64,000 bases of DNA from Neisseria chenwenguii (GCF_002216145.1 NZ_CP022278.1:930001-994000), one strand, 5' to 3'. Shown: positions 1 through 9,991, numbered from the stretch's first letter. The notes: generated by a model from the sequence alone, not told the origin. Program-made: numbers and translations.

Positions 1-1379
1 GCCAAAAAGAACCCTTCTCCCCCATCAATCCCGAAAACGTGCGCATGTACGTTTGCGGCATGACGGTTTACGACTACTGCCATCTCGGCCATGCGCGCGT
101 GATGGTGGTATTCGACATGATTGCCCGCTGGCTGCGCGCGCGCGGTTATCCGCTCACTTACGTGCGTAACATTACCGACATCGACGACAAAATCATCGCG
201 CGTGCCGCTGAAAACGGCGAGACCATCGGCGCGCTGACCGCGCGTTTCATTCAGGCCATGCACGAGGATGCGGCGGCGTTGGGCGTGCTGCGTCCCGATG
301 CCGAACCGAAGGCCACCGAACACGTCGGCCAGATGATCGCCATGATTGAGCGGCTGATTGCCAACGGCAAGGCGTATACGGCGGACAACGGCGACGTTTA
401 CTACGCCGTGCGCGAGTTTCCCGAATACGGCCAGCTTTCCGGCAAGTCGCTCGACGATCTGCGCGCGGGCGAGCGGGTGGAAGTGGACGGTTTCAAGCGC
501 GACCCGCTGGATTTTGTGCTGTGGAAAGCGGCCAAGCCCAACGAAGCCGATTTTTGGGAAAGCCCGTGGGGCAAAGGCCGTCCGGGTTGGCACATCGAAT
601 GTTCGGCGATGGGCGAAGAGCTGTTCGGCGACGTGTTCGACATCCACGGCGGCGGTGCGGATTTGCAGTTTCCGCATCATGAAAACGAAATCGCGCAAAG
701 CGTCGGCGCGCACGGCGGCGTGTGCGGCCACGACCATGCGGGCAAACCCGTTGCCAGCCATGTGAAATACTGGCTGCACAACGGTTTCATCCGCGTGGAC
801 GGCGAAAAAATGTCCAAATCGCTGGGCAACTTCTTTACCATCCGCGACGTTTTGAAACAGTACGACGCCGAAATCGTGCGCTTCTTCATCCTGCGCGCCC
901 ACTACCGCAGCCCGTTGAACTATTCCGACGCGCACCTCGACGATGCCAAAGGCGCACTCACACGCCTGTACACCGCGCTGAAAAACACCATGCCGTCTGA
1001 AAACGCGGATTTGGACAACGATTACGTCGCCCGCTTCAACGCCGCGATGGACGACGATTTCGACACCGTTCAGGCCGTGGCCGTGCTGTTCGAGCTGGCG
1101 AACGAAGTCAACAAAACCCGAAACGCAGATTTGGCCGCCTGCCTGAAACACTTGGGCGGTATCATCGGCCTGCTGCAACGCGAGCCGCAAGAATTTCTGC
1201 AAGGCGGCAATGTTTCAGACGGCCTCTCCAACGAAGAAATCGAAGCCCTGATTGAAGCGCGCAAACAGGCGCGTGCCGATAAAAACTGGGCCGAATCCGA
1301 CCGCATCCGCGATGTTTTAACCGCCGCCAACATCATTCTGGAAGACGGCGCAGGCGGAACAACCTGGCGGCGCGGTTAG
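1..1379 (+). CDS. cysS: Cysteinyl-tRNA synthetase, 5' end missing
   Basis: This enzyme charges tRNA-Cys with cysteine in the cytoplasm. The open frame runs in from the left edge (first whole codon at base 3), so the start lies outside the window; only about a dozen N-terminal residues should be missing. The class I signature is seen as CHLGHARV (HIGH motif) near the start and KMSKSLGNF (KMSKS loop) around base 810. The zinc-site region contains GWHIECSAM and the following [11 protein letters not shown] motif. The C-terminal DALR-type helical region is complete and ends at a TAG. A DUS-pair terminator follows about 40 bases later. Identification is firm. Confidence 0.97.
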   Translation, partial: QKEPFSPINPENVRMYVCGMTVYDYCHLGHARVMVVFDMIARWLRARGYPLTYVRNITDIDDKIIARAAENGETIGALTARFIQAMHEDAAALGVLRPDAEPKATEHVGQMIAMIERLIANGKAYTADNGDVYYAVREFPEYGQLSGKSLDDLRAGERVEVDGFKRDPLDFVLWKAAKPNEADFWESPWGKGRPGWHIECSAMGEELFGDVFDIHGGGADLQFPHHENEIAQSVGAHGGVCGHDHAGKPVASHVKYWLHNGFIRVDGEKMSKSLGNFFTIRDVLKQYDAEIVRFFILRAHYRSPLNYSDAHLDDAKGALTRLYTALKNTMPSENADLDNDYVARFNAAMDDDFDTVQAVAVLFELANEVNKTRNADLAACLKHLGGIIGLLQREPQEFLQGGNVSDGLSNEEIEALIEARKQARADKNWAESDRIRDVLTAANIILEDGAGGTTWRRG

Positions 1380-1416
1380 GCCGTCTGAAAAATATTTGCG
1401 GTTCAAAGCCAACGGA

Positions 1417-1444
1417 AGGCCGTCTGAAAATTTTCAGACGGCCT
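1417..1444. terminator. DUS-pair hairpin after cysS
   Basis: Two DNA uptake sequences face each other (AGGCCGTCTGAAAA / TTTTCAGACGGCCT) and form a 14-bp stem. This is the usual neisserial dual-use uptake site and terminator. Confidence 0.8.
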
Positions 1445-1525
1445 CTGCCATTTTCCCCACCCCAAAAATTTGATTTTCCCGACAAAGCACGCATCTCTAC
1501 CAGCGTTACAGAAAGGAGTCCCGAT

Positions 1526-2566
1526 ATGCCCCGTTTTTCCGTCCTCAACCTGGTTCCCCGCCGCGCGGGCGGCAGTTACGCCGATGCAATGGCGGCGATG
1601 GTGCGGCTGGCCCAGACCGCCGAACGGCTCGGCGCCGCGCGCTATTGGATTGCCGAACACCACAACATGAAAAACCTCGCCAGTTCCGCGACCCAACTGC
1701 TGATCCAGCACACGCTGGCCAACACCGCCACGCTCAAAGTCGGCTCGGGCGGCGTGATGCTGCCCAACCACAGCCCCTACATCGTCGCTGAACAATACGG
1801 CACGCTCGCCACGCTCTATCCAAACCGTGTCGAACTCGGCCTCGGCCGCGCGCCCGGCACCGACCAGCGCACCGCCCGCGCCCTGCGCCGCCACAACCTT
1901 CATCACGACTTCCCCGCCGACATCGCCGAGATGCGCAGCTATTTCGCCGACACCGCATTGGTACACGCCTATCCCGCCGCCGGCTTGGACGTACCCGTCT
2001 ATATCCTCGGTTCCAGCACCGAAAGCGCCTATCTCGCCGCCGAACTCGGCCTGCCCTACGCCTTCGCATCCCACTTCGCCCCGCGTATGCTGCACGAAGC
2101 CGCCGACATCTACCGCCGCCTGTTCAAGCCATCCGCAAGTTTGGCCGAACCCTATCTGATTGTCGGCGCCAACGTGATTTTGGCCGACAGCGACGAAGAA
2201 GCCCGCCGCCTCGCGACCACGCAGACGCAGTTTTTCCTCAACGTCGTCACCAACGCCCAACAAGACCTGCAACCGCCGCTGCCCGACGAAAACACGCTCT
2301 GGCAGCAACACCAAACCGCCCGGACCGCCCCGCATTTCGGGCCGGTGGATTTCAAAGGTATCCCGCTGTATCAGCAGGAAAAAGCCGTGGTGGACGACAT
2401 GACCGCCATGTCTTTCATCGGCAGCCCCGTTTCCGTACGACACCGGCTCGGGCAGCTGCAACAGCATCTTGAGTTTGATGAAATCATGGCGGTCAGCTAT
2501 ATCTATGATGAGGAAAAACAGCACCGTTCTTATGAATTGCTGGCGGGGATTTTGGCTGAGGGGTAG
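1526..2566 (+). CDS. LLM-class flavin-dependent oxidoreductase (bacterial luciferase-like)
   Basis: A predicted cytoplasmic FMN-dependent monooxygenase or oxidoreductase of the luciferase-like TIM-barrel family, 346 residues, about the normal length. Family features visible are the N-terminal strand SVLNLVPRRAGGS, the RYWIAEHHNMK motif, GSGGVMLPNHSPYIVAEQ, and the ELGLGRAPGTD flavin-site region. The substrate cannot be told from sequence. The start is the ATG at 1526, preceded by GAAAGGAG at a suitable distance. It is a single gene, bounded by DUS hairpins on both sides, with no evident operon partners. Confidence 0.9.
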   Translation: MPRFSVLNLVPRRAGGSYADAMAAMVRLAQTAERLGAARYWIAEHHNMKNLASSATQLLIQHTLANTATLKVGSGGVMLPNHSPYIVAEQYGTLATLYPNRVELGLGRAPGTDQRTARALRRHNLHHDFPADIAEMRSYFADTALVHAYPAAGLDVPVYILGSSTESAYLAAELGLPYAFASHFAPRMLHEAADIYRRLFKPSASLAEPYLIVGANVILADSDEEARRLATTQTQFFLNVVTNAQQDLQPPLPDENTLWQQHQTARTAPHFGPVDFKGIPLYQQEKAVVDDMTAMSFIGSPVSVRHRLGQLQQHLEFDEIMAVSYIYDEEKQHRSYELLAGILAEG

Positions 2567-2685
2567 GACATGAGGCCGCCTGAAAACTGTTTTTCCATGT
2601 TTTACTACAACCGGTGGCTGAGCGTAGTCGAAACCCGTTCAAACATTCCTGCAACACCAAGCAGGATTTGGCTATGCGCGGGAAA

Positions 2686-2713
2686 AGGCCGTCTGAAAAT
2701 TTTCAGACGGCCT
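2686..2713. terminator. DUS-pair hairpin between LLM oxidoreductase and ubiT
   Basis: A perfect inverted DUS pair lies between the convergent oxidoreductase gene and ubiT, so it can stop transcription from both sides. The preceding bases 2617-2640 hold a common neisserial intergenic motif (GAGCGTAGTCGAA). Confidence 0.75.
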
Positions 2714-2735
2714 GACAAACAAAAAACCAACCGCC

Positions 2736-3167
2736 TTACCCGCCGCGCGCAAACGGTTTCAACGCTGCCCAATCCACGCCGTCGAGCAGGTTTTTGGTAA
2801 CCAGCCCGAGTTCGGTGTCGCCTTCGATTTGCAGTTTGCGGTTGAAAAACAGGGTGTCCGGATCTTCTTCGCGGGCAATCATGCGCATGAAATCAATGCC
2901 GTTGGCGGCGAGGCGCAGGTCGGGTTGGCCGCTGAAATCCTGATTGAGGAATTTTTCGGTGTCGGCGCTGAAACGGATTTTCAGGCCGGCATCCAATACG
3001 TCGATTTCAAACTTCCTACCGTTGAAATAATCCATTTCGGCAGGCAGCAGGCCGCGTCTGAGCATGGTGTTCAAGGCCGTCACCAAGACGAGGCGCGGGG
3101 GCGAGGCGGGCAGGTGGCCGATGATTTTGCCCAACCAGTCGGGCAGGATGATTTCAGGCAGCGTCAT
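2736..3167 (-). CDS. ubiT: Ubiquinone accessory lipid-binding protein UbiT (SCP2 domain)
   Basis: A 143-residue SCP2-type sterol-carrier domain protein of the YhbT/UbiT family. In other proteobacteria UbiT works with UbiU and UbiV in oxygen-independent ubiquinone synthesis, probably presenting the lipid intermediate. The C-terminal [16 protein letters not shown] stretch is the recognisable core of the SCP2 fold in this family. The start at 3167 has a good GGAG site and overlaps the end of ubiV by 14 bases, indicating translational coupling. It is the last gene of the ubiU-ubiV-ubiT operon. Confidence 0.9.
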   Translation of the reverse strand: MTLPEIILPDWLGKIIGHLPASPPRLVLVTALNTMLRRGLLPAEMDYFNGRKFEIDVLDAGLKIRFSADTEKFLNQDFSGQPDLRLAANGIDFMRMIAREEDPDTLFFNRKLQIEGDTELGLVTKNLLDGVDWAALKPFARGG

Positions 3168-4062
3168 GACGGTGCTCCTTTACGGATTCGATGCCGGCGC
3201 GGCCGTACCAGTAGCCGTCCACAAGTGTGCCGGTGGCAAGGGTTTCGAGTTCGGCCAACGCATCTTCGGCGGCGGTTTGTCCGTCCAGCACTTGGCGGTG
3301 CAGCCCGATGATGCGCGGCATATCGGTCAGCTGCGGCGACAGGCGCATCAGGTCAATACCGCTCTGCTGCATTTCGGCATGGTGCGGCAGCAGACACTGG
3401 CTGTCGTAAGACATGGTCTGAATGCCGTTAATGGTCAGAAACGGCCGGCCTTCGCGGGTATTCATGGCCATACCGTGTTCGTGGTCGAGGCAGCGGAACT
3501 CGCAGCTGTCTTTGTTCAGATTGTAGTGGCGGGCGGTAAAGCAGCGCGACGAGTAGGCCAGCGGGATTTTGCCCCAAGCGAACACTTCGGTTTCGAGGCT
3601 GTCTGAACGGGCGGAGATGACGGCGGTTTTATCGTGCCCCAGTTCGGCGGGAACGACCCAGCGGTATGCGCCCAAATCTTTAAACAGCGCCAGCGTATCT
3701 TCGTTGTAGATATTGAGCGTGGCACCGGCGACAAACGGAATGCCGTGTTGGCGCGCGAGTTTGACTGCGCCCATGTCGTTGGCCTCGATTCTGAATTTGC
3801 CCTGTTCGGCGGTTTTGCGCAGACGTTTCAGATCAGATTCACTCTCCAGCAACACCTGCGACGACAAAACAATCTCTTTGCCGCTGTCCGCCAAATCTTC
3901 CGCCAGTCCGAACCAGTCGGCAAAGCGCATTTTCTGGCGGCGCGAACAAACCGTTTCGCCCAAATAAATCACGTCCAGCGGCGTATCGAGCATCTGAACG
4001 TAAAACTCCAGCAGCATTTCTTTCTGCCAGAAAAACAATACCGGCCCCAAAGTCAGTTTCAT
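3154..4062 (-). CDS. ubiV: O2-independent ubiquinone hydroxylation protein UbiV (U32 family)
   Basis: A peptidase U32-family iron-sulfur protein that with UbiU performs ring hydroxylation in anaerobic ubiquinone synthesis. The start chosen is ATG at 4062 ([12 protein letters not shown]), which has AGGAGA just upstream; the frame extends 20 codons further but without a ribosome site. Cysteines expected to hold the 4Fe-4S cluster are seen in [19 protein letters not shown] and [13 protein letters not shown]. Length is 302 residues, typical for UbiV. It follows ubiU after about 110 bases containing a DUS and overlaps ubiT. Confidence 0.92.
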   Translation of the reverse strand: MKLTLGPVLFFWQKEMLLEFYVQMLDTPLDVIYLGETVCSRRQKMRFADWFGLAEDLADSGKEIVLSSQVLLESESDLKRLRKTAEQGKFRIEANDMGAVKLARQHGIPFVAGATLNIYNEDTLALFKDLGAYRWVVPAELGHDKTAVISARSDSLETEVFAWGKIPLAYSSRCFTARHYNLNKDSCEFRCLDHEHGMAMNTREGRPFLTINGIQTMSYDSQCLLPHHAEMQQSGIDLMRLSPQLTDMPRIIGLHRQVLDGQTAAEDALAELETLATGTLVDGYWYGRAGIESVKEHRHDAA

Positions 4063-4173
4063 CGGATTATCTCCTGATGCCGTCTGAAAAACCTTTTGGC
4101 AGAAACACGGCGGGTTTACCACCCACCCTACGCATTTCTGAAAAATAATGCGGCATTTTCAGACGGCCTGGTG

Positions 4174-5178
4174 TTATTTCCACGGACGGCTGTATGCGCC
4201 CAACGTCGATTGGTGTCCTTCCGACACCTTGCCCAACGCCCCGCTCCACGCAGGGCTGACCCGGTAATGCTGCGGATCGGCCGCCGCCGCATCCAGCGCC
4301 TGCCGCAATGCGCGGGTTACCTGCGCGGTGTACATCTGGCTGCGCTGGCGTCCCTCCACCTTAATCGCGGACACGCTGATTTTCAGCAGTTCGGGCAGCA
4401 CTTCCAATACGTTCAGACTGGTCGGCTCTTCCAACGCGTAGTAGGTTTCGTCTTCGACTTCGAAACGGCCTTTGCACAAAGTCGGATAGCCCGCCGGCTC
4501 GTCAGGATTGAAGTGGTCGATGAGGATATTGTTCAGACGCACGTTCATACGGTCGGGCAGCTGCTCCCAGCGCACCGCTTTCGCCGGTGAACACACACCT
4601 TGCATGTTCGGCGATTCGCCCGTCGCATAACTCGACAGAATGCAGCGCCCCTCCACCATCACGCACAAGCTGCCGAAACCGAACACCTCGATTTCCACAT
4701 CGGTATTGTCCGCAACGTGTTTTACCTGATCGATGGTCAGCACGCGCGGCAGCACGGCGCGGCGCACGCCGAACAGCTCTTTCATCAGGTTAATCGCCTC
4801 GTAATTGGTCGCCGAACCCTGTACCGACATATGCAGCCGCAGTTTCGGATGCTTTTCGCAGGCATACGCCATCAGCGCGGGATCGGCCAAAATCACTGCA
4901 TCCGCCCCCAAATCCGCCGCCGTATCGACGGCTTTGCGCCACTGCGCTACCTGACCGGCCTGCGCAAACGTATTAATCGCCATCAACACCTGCCGCCCGC
5001 GCGCATGGGCATAAGCCACGCCCTCGGCAGCCGTTTTCAAATCGAAATTCAACCCGGGGAAATTGCGCGCATTGGTCGCATCTTTCAGCCCCATATAAAC
5101 CGTGTCCGCACCGTTATCCACCGCCGTTTTCAGCATAGCGAGGTTACCGGCCGGACACACCAGCTCGGGAATGGCCAT
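4174..5178 (-). CDS. ubiU: O2-independent ubiquinone hydroxylation protein UbiU (U32 family)
   Basis: Partner of UbiV, a U32 iron-sulfur protein of 334 residues. It begins MAIPELVCPAGNLAML, typical for UbiU/YhbU. Four candidate cluster cysteines are visible in FGSLCVMVEGRCILSS, MQGVCSPAKA and YPTLCKGRF. It is the first gene of an operon with ubiV and ubiT, pointing to ubiquinone synthesis under low oxygen. The promoter region has an FNR-like site placed as expected for activation (see 5217-5265), which agrees with anaerobic use. Confidence 0.93.
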   Translation of the reverse strand: MAIPELVCPAGNLAMLKTAVDNGADTVYMGLKDATNARNFPGLNFDLKTAAEGVAYAHARGRQVLMAINTFAQAGQVAQWRKAVDTAADLGADAVILADPALMAYACEKHPKLRLHMSVQGSATNYEAINLMKELFGVRRAVLPRVLTIDQVKHVADNTDVEIEVFGFGSLCVMVEGRCILSSYATGESPNMQGVCSPAKAVRWEQLPDRMNVRLNNILIDHFNPDEPAGYPTLCKGRFEVEDETYYALEEPTSLNVLEVLPELLKISVSAIKVEGRQRSQMYTAQVTRALRQALDAAAADPQHYRVSPAWSGALGKVSEGHQSTLGAYSRPWK

Positions 5179-5216
5179 TGGTGTTCCTTGTTATAAAAAT
5201 CAATATTTGGTAGAAG

Positions 5217-5265
5217 TTTGGCGATTCTATGCCCCGAAACCACAAAATATTCTGACCCATATCAA
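5217..5265 (-). promoter_or_regulatory. Candidate FNR-activated promoter of ubiUVT
   Basis: On the minus strand the site TTGAT-ATGG-GTCAG (5252-5265) matches the FNR consensus TTGAT-N4-ATCAA at 8 of 10 positions, with a perfect left half. A -10 hexamer TAGAAT lies at 5224-5229. Taking transcription to start at about 5217, the FNR-box centre is at -41.5, the classic class II activator position. No good -35 is present, as expected for an activator-dependent promoter. Confidence 0.45.
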
Positions 5266-5339
5266 AATCTGACCTAAAATATTGAAAATTTTTATTAACA
5301 CAATAGCCTTTTAAAAACAGATTCCGAACCCGCGAAAAA

Positions 5340-5367
5340 AGGCCGTCTGAAAATTTTCAGACGGCCT
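5340..5367. terminator. DUS-pair hairpin upstream of the ubi operon, after the bacteriocin operon
   Basis: A perfect inverted DUS pair immediately downstream of the small membrane gene on the minus strand. It would end the bacteriocin operon before the ubiU promoter. Confidence 0.75.
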
Positions 5368-5390
5368 GATATTTTTATCGCCTAATGGAA

Positions 5391-5600
5391 CTACTTGTGT
5401 ATGTTCCTAATTTGAAATAACAAAAAGCTGATGACTACTGTTGCTCCCAGTTGGGCGATAAACGACCATACGGGTTTTTTAGCAATACGGCACATAACCA
5501 ATCGGTAAAAAACATAAGTCGCCAGCAATACTGACGAAATCAGCATAATCTGCAACACACTCAACCGAACTTCCAATACGGCGTTGAACATTTCCATCAT
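5391..5600 (-). CDS. Small two-helix membrane protein, putative bacteriocin immunity protein
   Basis: A 69-residue protein with two hydrophobic segments (about residues 14-36 and 46-62) separated by a short basic loop (CRIAKKPVW). It starts 3 bases after the stop of the double-glycine peptide gene, so the two are almost certainly co-translated. Small membrane proteins directly downstream of class II bacteriocins are usually their immunity proteins; that role is inferred from position and topology only. I do not recognise the family. Confidence 0.6.
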   Translation of the reverse strand: MMEMFNAVLEVRLSVLQIMLISSVLLATYVFYRLVMCRIAKKPVWSFIAQLGATVVISFLLFQIRNIHK

Positions 5601-5603
5601 CCG

Positions 5604-5870
5604 TTAATTTCTATTTAAAAGATAAGTATTAACACCCCCCGCAACTACGCCGCTGGCAATTGCAGATGCCCCAGATGCAATGCCTCTTACAGTGCTAAGT
5701 GCTCTTCCAGCAGCACCGCCTGCCACAGAATAAAGAAAGTCGTCCGGATTTCTGCCTCCGCCGGCCAAATAACCGTATCCACCGGCATAGCCACCCAAGA
5801 TAGCCCCTGCAGCGTTGGCTACCCATCCACCGGATACTTTTTCCAAATCATCTAATCTTAACGTTTTCAT
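5604..5870 (-). CDS. Class II bacteriocin precursor with double-glycine leader
   Basis: An 88-residue peptide precursor. The start is ATG at 5870 with a strong AGGGAGG site 8 bases upstream; the frame is open 9 codons further but without support. The leader MKTLRLDDLEKVSGG fits the double-glycine consensus cut by C39-peptidase ABC exporters. The mature part would be about 73 residues, glycine and alanine rich with repeated GxxxG-type spacing (GGYAGGYGYLAGGG), as in pore-forming class II bacteriocins. No processing exporter lies nearby, so one elsewhere in the genome must serve it. A competence- or bacteriocin-type palindrome lies just upstream at 5902-5932. Confidence 0.8.
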   Translation of the reverse strand: MKTLRLDDLEKVSGGWVANAAGAILGGYAGGYGYLAGGGRNPDDFLYSVAGGAAGRALSTVRGIASGASAIASGVVAGGVNTYLLNRN

Positions 5871-5897
5871 AATATAAACCTCCCTGTTAATAATCAT

Positions 5898-6445
5898 AAA
5901 ATAAGAATCTCACTACTTGTGTGAAATTCTTATTCCTTGGACACCTTTAAATTGAAAGAGCTTTTTGTATAAGTGTTTTTCGTTAAGAAATATAAACTTT
6001 GGATAACAGTATCGGTATATGCTTTTCTAAATATCCATGCCACATTAGTTTTTTGGTAGCATCCTGAAAAGCATGCTGCTTAATTTATAAGTAAAAAATT
6101 AATGATTTAGTACAGGTTTCCCGTTAATTTTCAAGCCTGAATTTGTACCATAGATTGCGTTATCCACTTGACGATTTTCCCCAGCATACTTTTCAGGACA
6201 CTACCGTTTTTTAGCATGAAAACTAAAAAATAGCTATATGAATTAATCATTGGATTAGAAATCTATACTACTTTCGAGTTAAATTCCAGTGTATATATTT
6301 TAATTTTTTTGAAATGCATTAAGCAGAGGATTTTATAATAATACCATTAGCAGGAATCCCTAATTCTGTCTTTAGCAATTTAGCTATTTTGGGATTCAAT
6401 TAGATGCTGTTGAGATTCAGGCCGATACCTTTGTAAAAATAAAAA
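5898..6445. other. AT-rich intergenic region with a dyad and a MITE-like element
   Basis: About 550 bases without a supported gene and far more AT-rich than its neighbours. It holds an imperfect dyad at 5902-5932 (AAGAAT-CTCAC...GTGTGA-ATTCTT) directly upstream of the bacteriocin, a possible operator or hairpin, and an inverted-repeat-bounded segment at 6055-6205. No second bacteriocin gene was found by eye. Confidence 0.5.
6055..6205. repeat. 151-bp segment with 24-bp inverted ends (MITE-like)
   Basis: The left end GGTAGCATCCTGAAAAGC (6055 on) and the right end, read on the other strand as GGTAGTGTCCTGAAAAGT (to 6205), are inverted copies with 4 differences over 24 bases. The interior is AT-rich and non-coding. 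It is not a Correia element, whose ends differ. A small non-autonomous transposon or a long hairpin RNA are both possible. Confidence 0.45.
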
Positions 6446-6476
6446 AGGCCGTCTGAAAATATTTTTCAGACGGCCT
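6446..6476. terminator. DUS-pair hairpin after ppc
   Basis: Inverted DUS pair with a 3-base loop located 20 bases beyond the ppc stop codon on the minus strand. Confidence 0.75.
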
Positions 6477-6496
6477 CTGCCCCTATCCAACACCTA

Positions 6497-9199
6497 TCAA
6501 CCCGTATTGCGCAACCCTTGCGCCACACCGTTGATGGTCAGGTGAACCATCAGAAGCGCGTGCGGGTTGTGCGGCTCTTTGCGCAGGCGTTTGAGCATGG
6601 CGACTTGCAGGCCGTTGAGCGCGTTGAGGTAGGGAATCCGCAGGGCGAGCGAACGGGCGAGGCTGCGGTTGTCGCTCAGAAGCTCGGTGGTTTGCAGGAT
6701 TTCGAGCAGGGCTTTGCGGCTTTTCAGGTATTCTTCCTTAATCATGGCGAAGATGGCGGCGGCTTTTTCGGGCGATTCGCTCAAGCCGGCGTAGTCTTCG
6801 GCCAGGATGATGTCGGTTTTGGCCATCACTTGTTCCATGTTGGAAAGCATGGTTTGGAAGAAGGGGTTTTCTTTGGCGTGCTGCTGAAAAGCCTGCATGG
6901 TGGCGGTTTTTTTCGCGCAAAGTTCGACGACGGCGCTGCCGAAGCCGTACCAAGCAGGCAACATCAGGCGGTTCTGCATCCATGAAAACACCCACGGAAT
7001 AGCGCGCAAATCCTGAATCCGCGCCAGCGTTTTGCGGCTGGCGGGCCGGCTGCCGAGGTTGAGCGTGGCGATTTCCTGGATCGGACTGGTTTGCAGGAAG
7101 TAGTCGATGAAGTCTTCGTGGGTAATCAGGGCGCGGTAGTATTTGAAGGAAACGTCGGACAGCGCCTGCATCAGTTTTTCATCGGGATCTTTGCGCTCGG
7201 GCAGCAGGCTGGCTTCGAGTGTGGCGGCGACGAGGGTTTCCAGATTGCGCCGCGCGTTGCTCGGGTCGGCGTATTTGGCGGTGATGACTTCGCCCTGCTC
7301 GGTAATGCGGATTTGGCCGGCCACGCTGCCTGCGGGCTGGGCGAGGATGGCTTGGTACGACGGGCCGCCTCCGCGGCCGACGCTGCCGCCGCGGCCGTGA
7401 AACAGGCGCATTTTGACGCCGAATTTTTCAAACAGCGCCACCAAGCCCAATTCGGCGCGGTAGAGACACCACGAGCTGGCGACGTAGCCGCCGTCTTTAT
7501 TGGAATCGGAATAGCCGAGCATGATTTCCTGAATGTTGCCTCGGCTGGCCAGAAGCGCGCGGTACCATTCCATACTGAACATGGTTTCCATCACGGGCGC
7601 GGCGTTGTCGAGCGCTTCGATGGTTTCAAACAGCGGCACAATATTGATGCGGCTTTGCGGTTTGCCGTTTTCCACCGTCAAGAGGCCGCATTCTTTCAAA
7701 AGCAGTGCCAGCGCGAGCAGGTCGCTGGGCTGTTCGCAGTTGGAAATAATGCTTTGGGTAACGGCATCTTCGCCGAATTCGTCTTTGATTTTGCGCGCTT
7801 CGGCAAAAATATCCAGCTCGCGGCAGGCGTGTTCGCTGTATTTGACAAACGGGCTGTACAGCGGGCGCGAATGTTGCAGCTCGCGCAATAAAACGGCCTG
7901 TTTTTCTTTTTCGTTTAACTTCGCGTAATCTTCCAAACCCGCGCTGGCAAAGAGTTCCGCCACCACATCGGCGTGTTTTTCCGCATGTTGGCGCAAATCC
8001 AGCGGCATCATGTGGAAACCGCATACCGACGCCGTGCGGATAATGTCGGCCAAACGGCCTTCCGCCATCAGCACACTGCCGTTGTCGCGCAGCGAGCGTT
8101 GCAGTTTTTTCAAATCGCCGATAAATTCCTGCGCATTTTCATACGGCATCGAAAAGCCGAATTTGCAGCCCAAACCCAAGCCGATAGAGCGCGCCTTGCC
8201 CATCACGCGCGCCATAATGTAGGCAATCGCGCGACGGTAGGGCTCTTCCAAGCGGGCGATTTCGTCGTCGGGCGATTCGTCCGAAAGCGCCATCACATCG
8301 TCGTTGACCTTCACGCGGCGGGTCGAAAGCGGCAGCTCGCGGTAGAGCTTGTCGAGTTCGCCGCGATACAGGCGGAACACCGCATCCGCATGGCGGGTAA
8401 ACGCATGGCGCAGCGTTTCGGCGGTAACAAACGGATTGCCGTCGCGGTCGCCGCCGATCCAGCCGCCGATTTTCAGGATATTCGGCACTTCCACATCAGG
8501 ATAGGCCGTCTGAAAATCGCGTTCCATACCGCGGTAGAGTTTGGGCAGCGCCTCGAAAAAACTCATCGGAAAAATCGAAACGCCGTTGTTGATTTCATCG
8601 TTGACGCTCAATTTATAATGGCGCGTTTCGCTGGTCTGCCAAAGCGCCAAAAGAATCGTGTCGATTTCGCGGCGCAGATCCGCCAGCGCGTCGGCGTTAG
8701 TACAGCGTTCGCGCTGCGGTAAAAGCGCGCGGATACGGCGGTTGAAACCCAACACCGACTGCCGCTGCACTTCGGTCGGATGCGCGGTCAAAACGGCGGT
8801 TACACCGGTTTCGTTTAATTGTTTTTGCAGCGTTTTCCCATCCACCTTGCCCGCACGCAGTTTGCGCACGGTTTCTTCCAAACTGCCCTCCGCACCGCTG
8901 TGCCCAGCGTCTTCGTGCACCAAGCGGCGGCGTTCGTGGTGGACGTCTTCCGCGATGTTCAAAATCTGCGCAAACAGGCCGCAGGCCAGCGTCAGATCAT
9001 GCGTCTGCTGCTCGTCGAGCTGCGGCAGAACCTTCTCGATCAACGCCCCGCTGTCTTCCGCCAAAGACAACTGCTTGACCGTCTCCACCACCAAAGGCGA
9101 GGCTTCCTCATGCAAAAGATTAAACAGCGACTGTTTCAAAAATTCCGCATCCGCCGCCAGAGCCGCGTCTTTCGGATTATTCAGAATATGCAGATCCAT
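6497..9199 (-). CDS. ppc: Phosphoenolpyruvate carboxylase
   Basis: Cytoplasmic enzyme that carboxylates PEP to oxaloacetate and refills the TCA cycle. The 900-residue length is normal. Signature motifs are present: the catalytic-histidine motif [18 protein letters not shown] near residue 136, [16 protein letters not shown] near residue 560, the glycine loop [14 protein letters not shown], and the conserved C-terminal NTG. No frame breaks are seen. It is a single gene divergent from moaC. Confidence 0.98.
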   Translation of the reverse strand: MDLHILNNPKDAALAADAEFLKQSLFNLLHEEASPLVVETVKQLSLAEDSGALIEKVLPQLDEQQTHDLTLACGLFAQILNIAEDVHHERRRLVHEDAGHSGAEGSLEETVRKLRAGKVDGKTLQKQLNETGVTAVLTAHPTEVQRQSVLGFNRRIRALLPQRERCTNADALADLRREIDTILLALWQTSETRHYKLSVNDEINNGVSIFPMSFFEALPKLYRGMERDFQTAYPDVEVPNILKIGGWIGGDRDGNPFVTAETLRHAFTRHADAVFRLYRGELDKLYRELPLSTRRVKVNDDVMALSDESPDDEIARLEEPYRRAIAYIMARVMGKARSIGLGLGCKFGFSMPYENAQEFIGDLKKLQRSLRDNGSVLMAEGRLADIIRTASVCGFHMMPLDLRQHAEKHADVVAELFASAGLEDYAKLNEKEKQAVLLRELQHSRPLYSPFVKYSEHACRELDIFAEARKIKDEFGEDAVTQSIISNCEQPSDLLALALLLKECGLLTVENGKPQSRINIVPLFETIEALDNAAPVMETMFSMEWYRALLASRGNIQEIMLGYSDSNKDGGYVASSWCLYRAELGLVALFEKFGVKMRLFHGRGGSVGRGGGPSYQAILAQPAGSVAGQIRITEQGEVITAKYADPSNARRNLETLVAATLEASLLPERKDPDEKLMQALSDVSFKYYRALITHEDFIDYFLQTSPIQEIATLNLGSRPASRKTLARIQDLRAIPWVFSWMQNRLMLPAWYGFGSAVVELCAKKTATMQAFQQHAKENPFFQTMLSNMEQVMAKTDIILAEDYAGLSESPEKAAAIFAMIKEEYLKSRKALLEILQTTELLSDNRSLARSLALRIPYLNALNGLQVAMLKRLRKEPHNPHALLMVHLTINGVAQGLRNTG

Positions 9200-9239
9200 G
9201 GGTTTTCTCTCTCAAAGTCAGACGAAATCCATTGTATAG

Positions 9240-9470
9240 CAGCACCGCCGAAACCGCCACGATTGCAAACAATGTAATCAAATGTTATTTCACGCAAAAC
9301 AATTTTCAGACAGCCTAGAATGCAGCGCAAACGCTACAATTGCAACACAATTTATTCCGTTTACACGACGGGTAATAGTATTGCCCGTTAAAATATCTTA
9401 AAATAAACGGTATTAATTTGATAACCAACGGACGGCACCTCGACGGACGGCACATTTCAGGAAACCGAAA
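9240..9470. other. Divergent intergenic region between ppc and moaC
   Basis: Contains a perfect short hairpin (ACGGGTAAT...ATTGCCCGT, about 9367-9388) and a tandem direct repeat of CGACGGACGGCAC (about 9430-9455) just upstream of moaC. No known riboswitch was recognised; the moaC leader may be regulated but nothing firm can be said. Confidence 0.3.
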
Positions 9471-9971
9471 ATGCTTGACTTAACCCACTTAAACGAAAAC
9501 AACGAAGCCCATATGGTCGATATTTCGGGTAAAAACATCACCACCCGCATCGCCCGCGCCAGCGGCGTCATCAACATGGGTTTGGAAGCTATCAGAATCC
9601 TCGCCGCAAACGCCGCAGAAAAAGGCGACGTCTTGGGCGTTGCCCGAGTTGCCGCGATTCAGGCCACAAAGCAGACTGGTTTTCTGATTCCGCTCTGCCA
9701 CCCGATTTCGCTCACCCACGTCCGCGTCGATTTCGACGTCGATACCGACCTCGCCCGCGTCAAAGCCACCGTCACCTGCACCACCGAAGGCCAAACCGGC
9801 GTCGAAATGGAAGCGCTCACAGGCGTCAACATCGCGCTGCTGACCATTTACGACATGATGAAAGCCGTGGACAAAACCATGGTCATCAGCCAAGTGCACC
9901 TGGAAGAAAAAACCGGCGGCAAAAGCGGCACGTTTATGTTTAGCGACGATTTTGAAAACATTGATTTTTAA
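9471..9971 (+). CDS. moaC: Cyclic pyranopterin monophosphate synthase MoaC
   Basis: Second step of molybdenum cofactor synthesis: converts 3',8-cyclo-7,8-dihydroguanosine 5'-triphosphate to cPMP. 166 residues, usual length. Motifs seen are MVDISGKN, TGFLIPLCHPISLTHV, GVEMEALTGVN and YDMMKAVDK, the last containing the active-site lysine region. The start at 9471 has CAGGAAACC upstream. A strong intrinsic terminator follows, and a MoeB/ThiF-like gene lies about 420 bases on. Confidence 0.97.
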   Translation: MLDLTHLNENNEAHMVDISGKNITTRIARASGVINMGLEAIRILAANAAEKGDVLGVARVAAIQATKQTGFLIPLCHPISLTHVRVDFDVDTDLARVKATVTCTTEGQTGVEMEALTGVNIALLTIYDMMKAVDKTMVISQVHLEEKTGGKSGTFMFSDDFENIDF

Positions 9972-9991
9972 GCACTACGACAGACACACCA

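Noticed and set aside
4067..4122. Extended N-terminus of UbiV
   Set aside because: The upstream codons contain a DUS and lack a ribosome site, while ATG at 4062 has a good AGGAGA site.
6055..6205. Inverted-repeat segment considered as a Correia element
   Set aside because: Ends do not match the Correia TATAGTGGATT type and the length is not one of the usual classes.
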